A stretch of DNA of 41,482 nt from Chloroflexota bacterium (GTDB lineage Bacteria; Chloroflexota; Anaerolineae; Aggregatilineales; Phototrophicaceae). Below are positions 39,440 through 41,482 of this stretch, piece after piece (position 1 is the first letter of the stretch; the number at the start of each line of letters is the position of its first letter). Made by a program: the position numbers and the translations under genes. The stretch is from NCBI GenBank assembly GCA_003696565.1, contig RFHA01000118.1:1-41482 (forward strand). Direction: 5' to 3'. The notes beneath the pieces are model-generated. The model was given only the letters and a program-made list of their open reading frames with translations, was not told the origin of the DNA and did no database searches.

Positions 39440-41482
39440 TTAAACCTGTGCTTCATGCTTGAGTTTTTGCCGTGTTAGATAAAGTTTTTCTAATTCTACG
39501 GCGAATAAAATGACTGATCCACCTATTGCTGTAATAACTAATTCCGTAACACTCAACGGTGCTGTACGGAAAATATCTTGCGCAAACGGCAAATAAATCA
39601 CAATTAGTTGTAACACAAATGTTGATAACACCGCCCACATCAGCAACATATTAGAGCCAAACCACTTCTTAAAGAATGAAACACGATCACCAGCGTGAAT
39701 CGCCATCACTTCAAACATCTGGGTAAACGCCAATAATGTAAAAGCAATAGTGCGTGGAATGCGTTGAGCGAATGCCAGGATACCATCACTGGATTCTTCC
39801 TCCAGGACGATAATATCATTTTCATGTGTTTCTGCCGCGCTCAACTGCCCTTGAATAAATGCCTCCCGCACTGCCACATCATCGTCCCATTCGAGTGGGA
39901 TGTCATCAGTGCGTGCTAGTTCGATTACAGACTCACGGCTCAGTTCCGCAATTCCATCAACTGCTTCAACAAAAGGATTACCATCTTCAAGATAAACCAC
40001 GCGCATCTCAGCTGTCCAATCATCCCAATATTGCGGAATGACTAGGTCATCACCTGCACCAGATTTATCCATTAATACGACAATTTCCTGGCGGCTAAAA
40101 TCCTGTAGCCCAAGCGTTGGGTCTAGCGGGTCCATACCATGAGACACAAATCCATAAATAAAGCCCCCAAGTGTTAGGATGGCAATTAAAATACCAATGC
40201 GGATAATATGCCCACCCACCCCATCAGCGAAAATACTTTCATTAACCGGACGGGGCTTGCGCTTCATCACGCCTTCTTCTGCTTTTTCAAATCCGAGGGC
40301 AATAGCAGGTAAACCATCGGTCACCAAGTTAATCCACAAAATTTGGATAGCAATCAGTGGTATTTTTAAGCCGGTCATGATAGCGGTGAACATCACCAAG
40401 ATTTCACCAACATTGGAACTAAGCAGATACTTAATAAACTTTTTGATGTTATCATAAATGGTGCGTCCTTCTTCCACTGCCGCCACAATAGAAGCAAAAT
40501 TATCGTCGGTCAGCACCATTTCCGATGCGCCCTTGCTGACATCTGTGCCAGTGATCCCCATTGCCACGCCAATATCTGCCTGTTTTAATGCTGGTGCATC
40601 GTTCACACCATCGCCGGTCATTGCGACAATCTGCCCTTGCCGCTGCAACGTGCGGACAATCCGAAGCTTATGCTCCGGGGAAACCCGTGCAAAAGCCGAT
40701 GTTTGTGCTAACGCTTGCACCAATTCTTCATCAGTCATTTTATCCAATTGCTTACCGGTGATCGCTTGTTGCCCTTCATCAATAATCCCCAAATCACGCG
40801 CTATTGCCTCCGCGGTTAAGGCATGATCGCCTGTAATCATCATGGGGCGGATACCCGCTTCGCGTGCTACGCGGACGGCATCTTTTGCCTCTGGACGCGC
40901 AGGATCAACAATACCAACTAGACCCAGCAAATGCAGTTCCCGTTCGATACTATCATCAAGTTTCTCCGGCACGTGATCTAATGGACGATACGCCACCCCC
41001 AGCACCCGCAGCCCTTCTGATGCCATCTTATCCACATACGATTGCCACCGCGCACGGCGTTCATCATTTAAAGGCTGTGCCTCATCCGCAACTTGCTCAA
41101 ATGTCGCCCAGTTAATCAATTGATCCGGCGCGCCTTTGGTAATCGAAATGTATTTTGTGTTTGGGAAAAGCCGCTTCGCTTCATCGCCCAGTACTTCATG
41201 CACGGTAGTCATGGCTTTACGTTCACTGCTAAAAGGATATTCCGCCACACGTGGCAAATCTTGCTCAAGCTGTTTGCGTGTCCAACCGACTTTTTGCGCG
41301 GCTACTACAAGTGCACCTTCGGTTGTATCCCCTACGATATTGTATTGCCCTTTGCCTTCTTCGAGTTCAATATAAGCATTGGTAGAAAGAGCCATTGCCT
41401 TAATAAACCGCCCAACTTGGTCGTCCTGTGTGGGGTCTAGTTTATCCCCATCCACCTCCACAAAATCGCCTTGAGGGGTATA
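39440..41482 (-). CDS. Calcium-type P-type ATPase (type IIA), N-terminally truncated by window edge
   Basis: The visible 680 residues start within the nucleotide-binding domain; the DKTGT phosphorylation site is outside the window, and the frame is open to the edge. KGAPDQLINWATFEQV is the N-domain, MMITGDHALTAEAIARDLGI and GDGVNDAPALKQADIGVAMG are the hinge and P-domain. YLLSSNVGEILVMFTAIM carries the membrane Asn and Glu and NLVTDGLPAIALGFEKAEEG the Asn, Thr and Asp of the transport sites, matching SERCA/PMR1-type Ca2+ pumps. The segment equivalent to M8 has FTQMFEVM without SERCA's site I glutamate. Between M7 and M8 there is an unusually long, acidic extracytoplasmic loop (about 120 residues). 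It likely exports Ca2+ at the cytoplasmic membrane. It is transcribed toward hsp20 with a 141-base gap. Confidence 0.9.
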   Translation of the reverse strand, partial: YTPQGDFVEVDGDKLDPTQDDQVGRFIKAMALSTNAYIELEEGKGQYNIVGDTTEGALVVAAQKVGWTRKQLEQDLPRVAEYPFSSERKAMTTVHEVLGDEAKRLFPNTKYISITKGAPDQLINWATFEQVADEAQPLNDERRARWQSYVDKMASEGLRVLGVAYRPLDHVPEKLDDSIERELHLLGLVGIVDPARPEAKDAVRVAREAGIRPMMITGDHALTAEAIARDLGIIDEGQQAITGKQLDKMTDEELVQALAQTSAFARVSPEHKLRIVRTLQRQGQIVAMTGDGVNDAPALKQADIGVAMGITGTDVSKGASEMVLTDDNFASIVAAVEEGRTIYDNIKKFIKYLLSSNVGEILVMFTAIMTGLKIPLIAIQILWINLVTDGLPAIALGFEKAEEGVMKRKPRPVNESIFADGVGGHIIRIGILIAILTLGGFIYGFVSHGMDPLDPTLGLQDFSRQEIVVLMDKSGAGDDLVIPQYWDDWTAEMRVVYLEDGNPFVEAVDGIAELSRESVIELARTDDIPLEWDDDVAVREAFIQGQLSAAETHENDIIVLEEESSDGILAFAQRIPRTIAFTLLAFTQMFEVMAIHAGDRVSFFKKWFGSNMLLMWAVLSTFVLQLIVIYLPFAQDIFRTAPLSVTELVITAIGGSVILFAVELEKLYLTRQKLKHEAQV

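Noticed and set aside
1-41482. tRNA, rRNA, CRISPR arrays, insertion sequences or prophage
   Set aside because: No cloverleaf, rRNA core, regularly spaced repeats, transposase or integrase motif was seen by eye; a covariance search would be needed to exclude small ncRNAs.

Overview
The window looks like chromosomal DNA from a Chloroflexota bacterium, probably an Anaerolineae-type lineage. This is inference from gene content: a Tad/Flp-pilus ATPase and platform cluster without a secretin gene, a CpaE with an N-terminal receiver domain, secreted lipoproteins with Pro/Thr-rich linkers, a zinc-ribbon coiled-coil protein, a TPR-bearing O-antigen-ligase-like protein and long-form HPF. Base composition is moderate. 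Coding density is very high, with no gap over 300 bases between genes. No rRNA, tRNA, CRISPR array, insertion sequence or phage gene was recognised.

Layout. (1) 1-9.1 kb: surface polysaccharide genes (start of a sugar transferase, GT-C-like membrane proteins, O-antigen-ligase/TPR protein) interrupted by a forward pair encoding a zinc-ribbon coiled-coil protein and a NACHT-HEAT protein. (2) 9.1-12.3 kb: the conserved housekeeping neighbourhood yggT-yggU-lipoprotein, convergent with yggS-pgeF. (3) 12.3-20.4 kb: a DegS/NarL-type two-component pair followed by cpaB-cpaE-cpaF-tadB-tadC. (4) 20.4-21.8 kb: comF and hpf. (5) 21.8-26.3 kb, reverse: an FlgD-Ig-like envelope protein, a PhnD-like orphan binding lipoprotein and two GT2 glycosyltransferases. 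(6) 26.4-30.9 kb: lon, an AlbA_2/HATPase_c_4/winged-helix protein and a small DEAQ-type P-loop NTPase in one compact operon. (7) 30.8-34.5 kb: two arrestin-like proteins, a LysM lipoprotein and two tandem Yip1-like membrane proteins. (8) 34.6-41.5 kb: cystathionine beta-synthase with CBS domains, then reverse-strand EcsC-like protein, alpha/beta hydrolase, a divergent MurA-family enzyme, Hsp20 and the C-terminal two thirds of a Ca2+-type P-type ATPase cut by the window edge.

How it fits together. Regions 3 and 4 form the clearest functional unit: a two-component pair, then CpaB (secreted SAF protein), CpaE (localisation ATPase with an intact receiver), CpaF (secretion ATPase) and TadB/TadC (inner-membrane platform). 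The pilin, prepilin peptidase and TadE/F genes are not in the window. Transcription signals subdivide the stretch: a strong promoter before cpaB, a near-perfect 26-base palindrome between cpaB and cpaE, a terminator overlapping a promoter between cpaF and tadB, and a terminator-like hairpin inside the first codons of comF.

Most unusual points: a MurA-family enzyme in which the residues aligned with Lys22, Arg91 and Cys115 are all replaced; the histidine kinase with degenerate ATP-binding boxes; a NACHT protein whose Walker A lysine is arginine; the hairpin embedded in comF; a P-type ATPase with a roughly 120-residue acidic loop insertion; and a PhnD-like protein split by a Pro/Thr-rich linker and encoded with glycosyltransferases rather than transporter genes. 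All assignments are by eye from motifs, without database searches.
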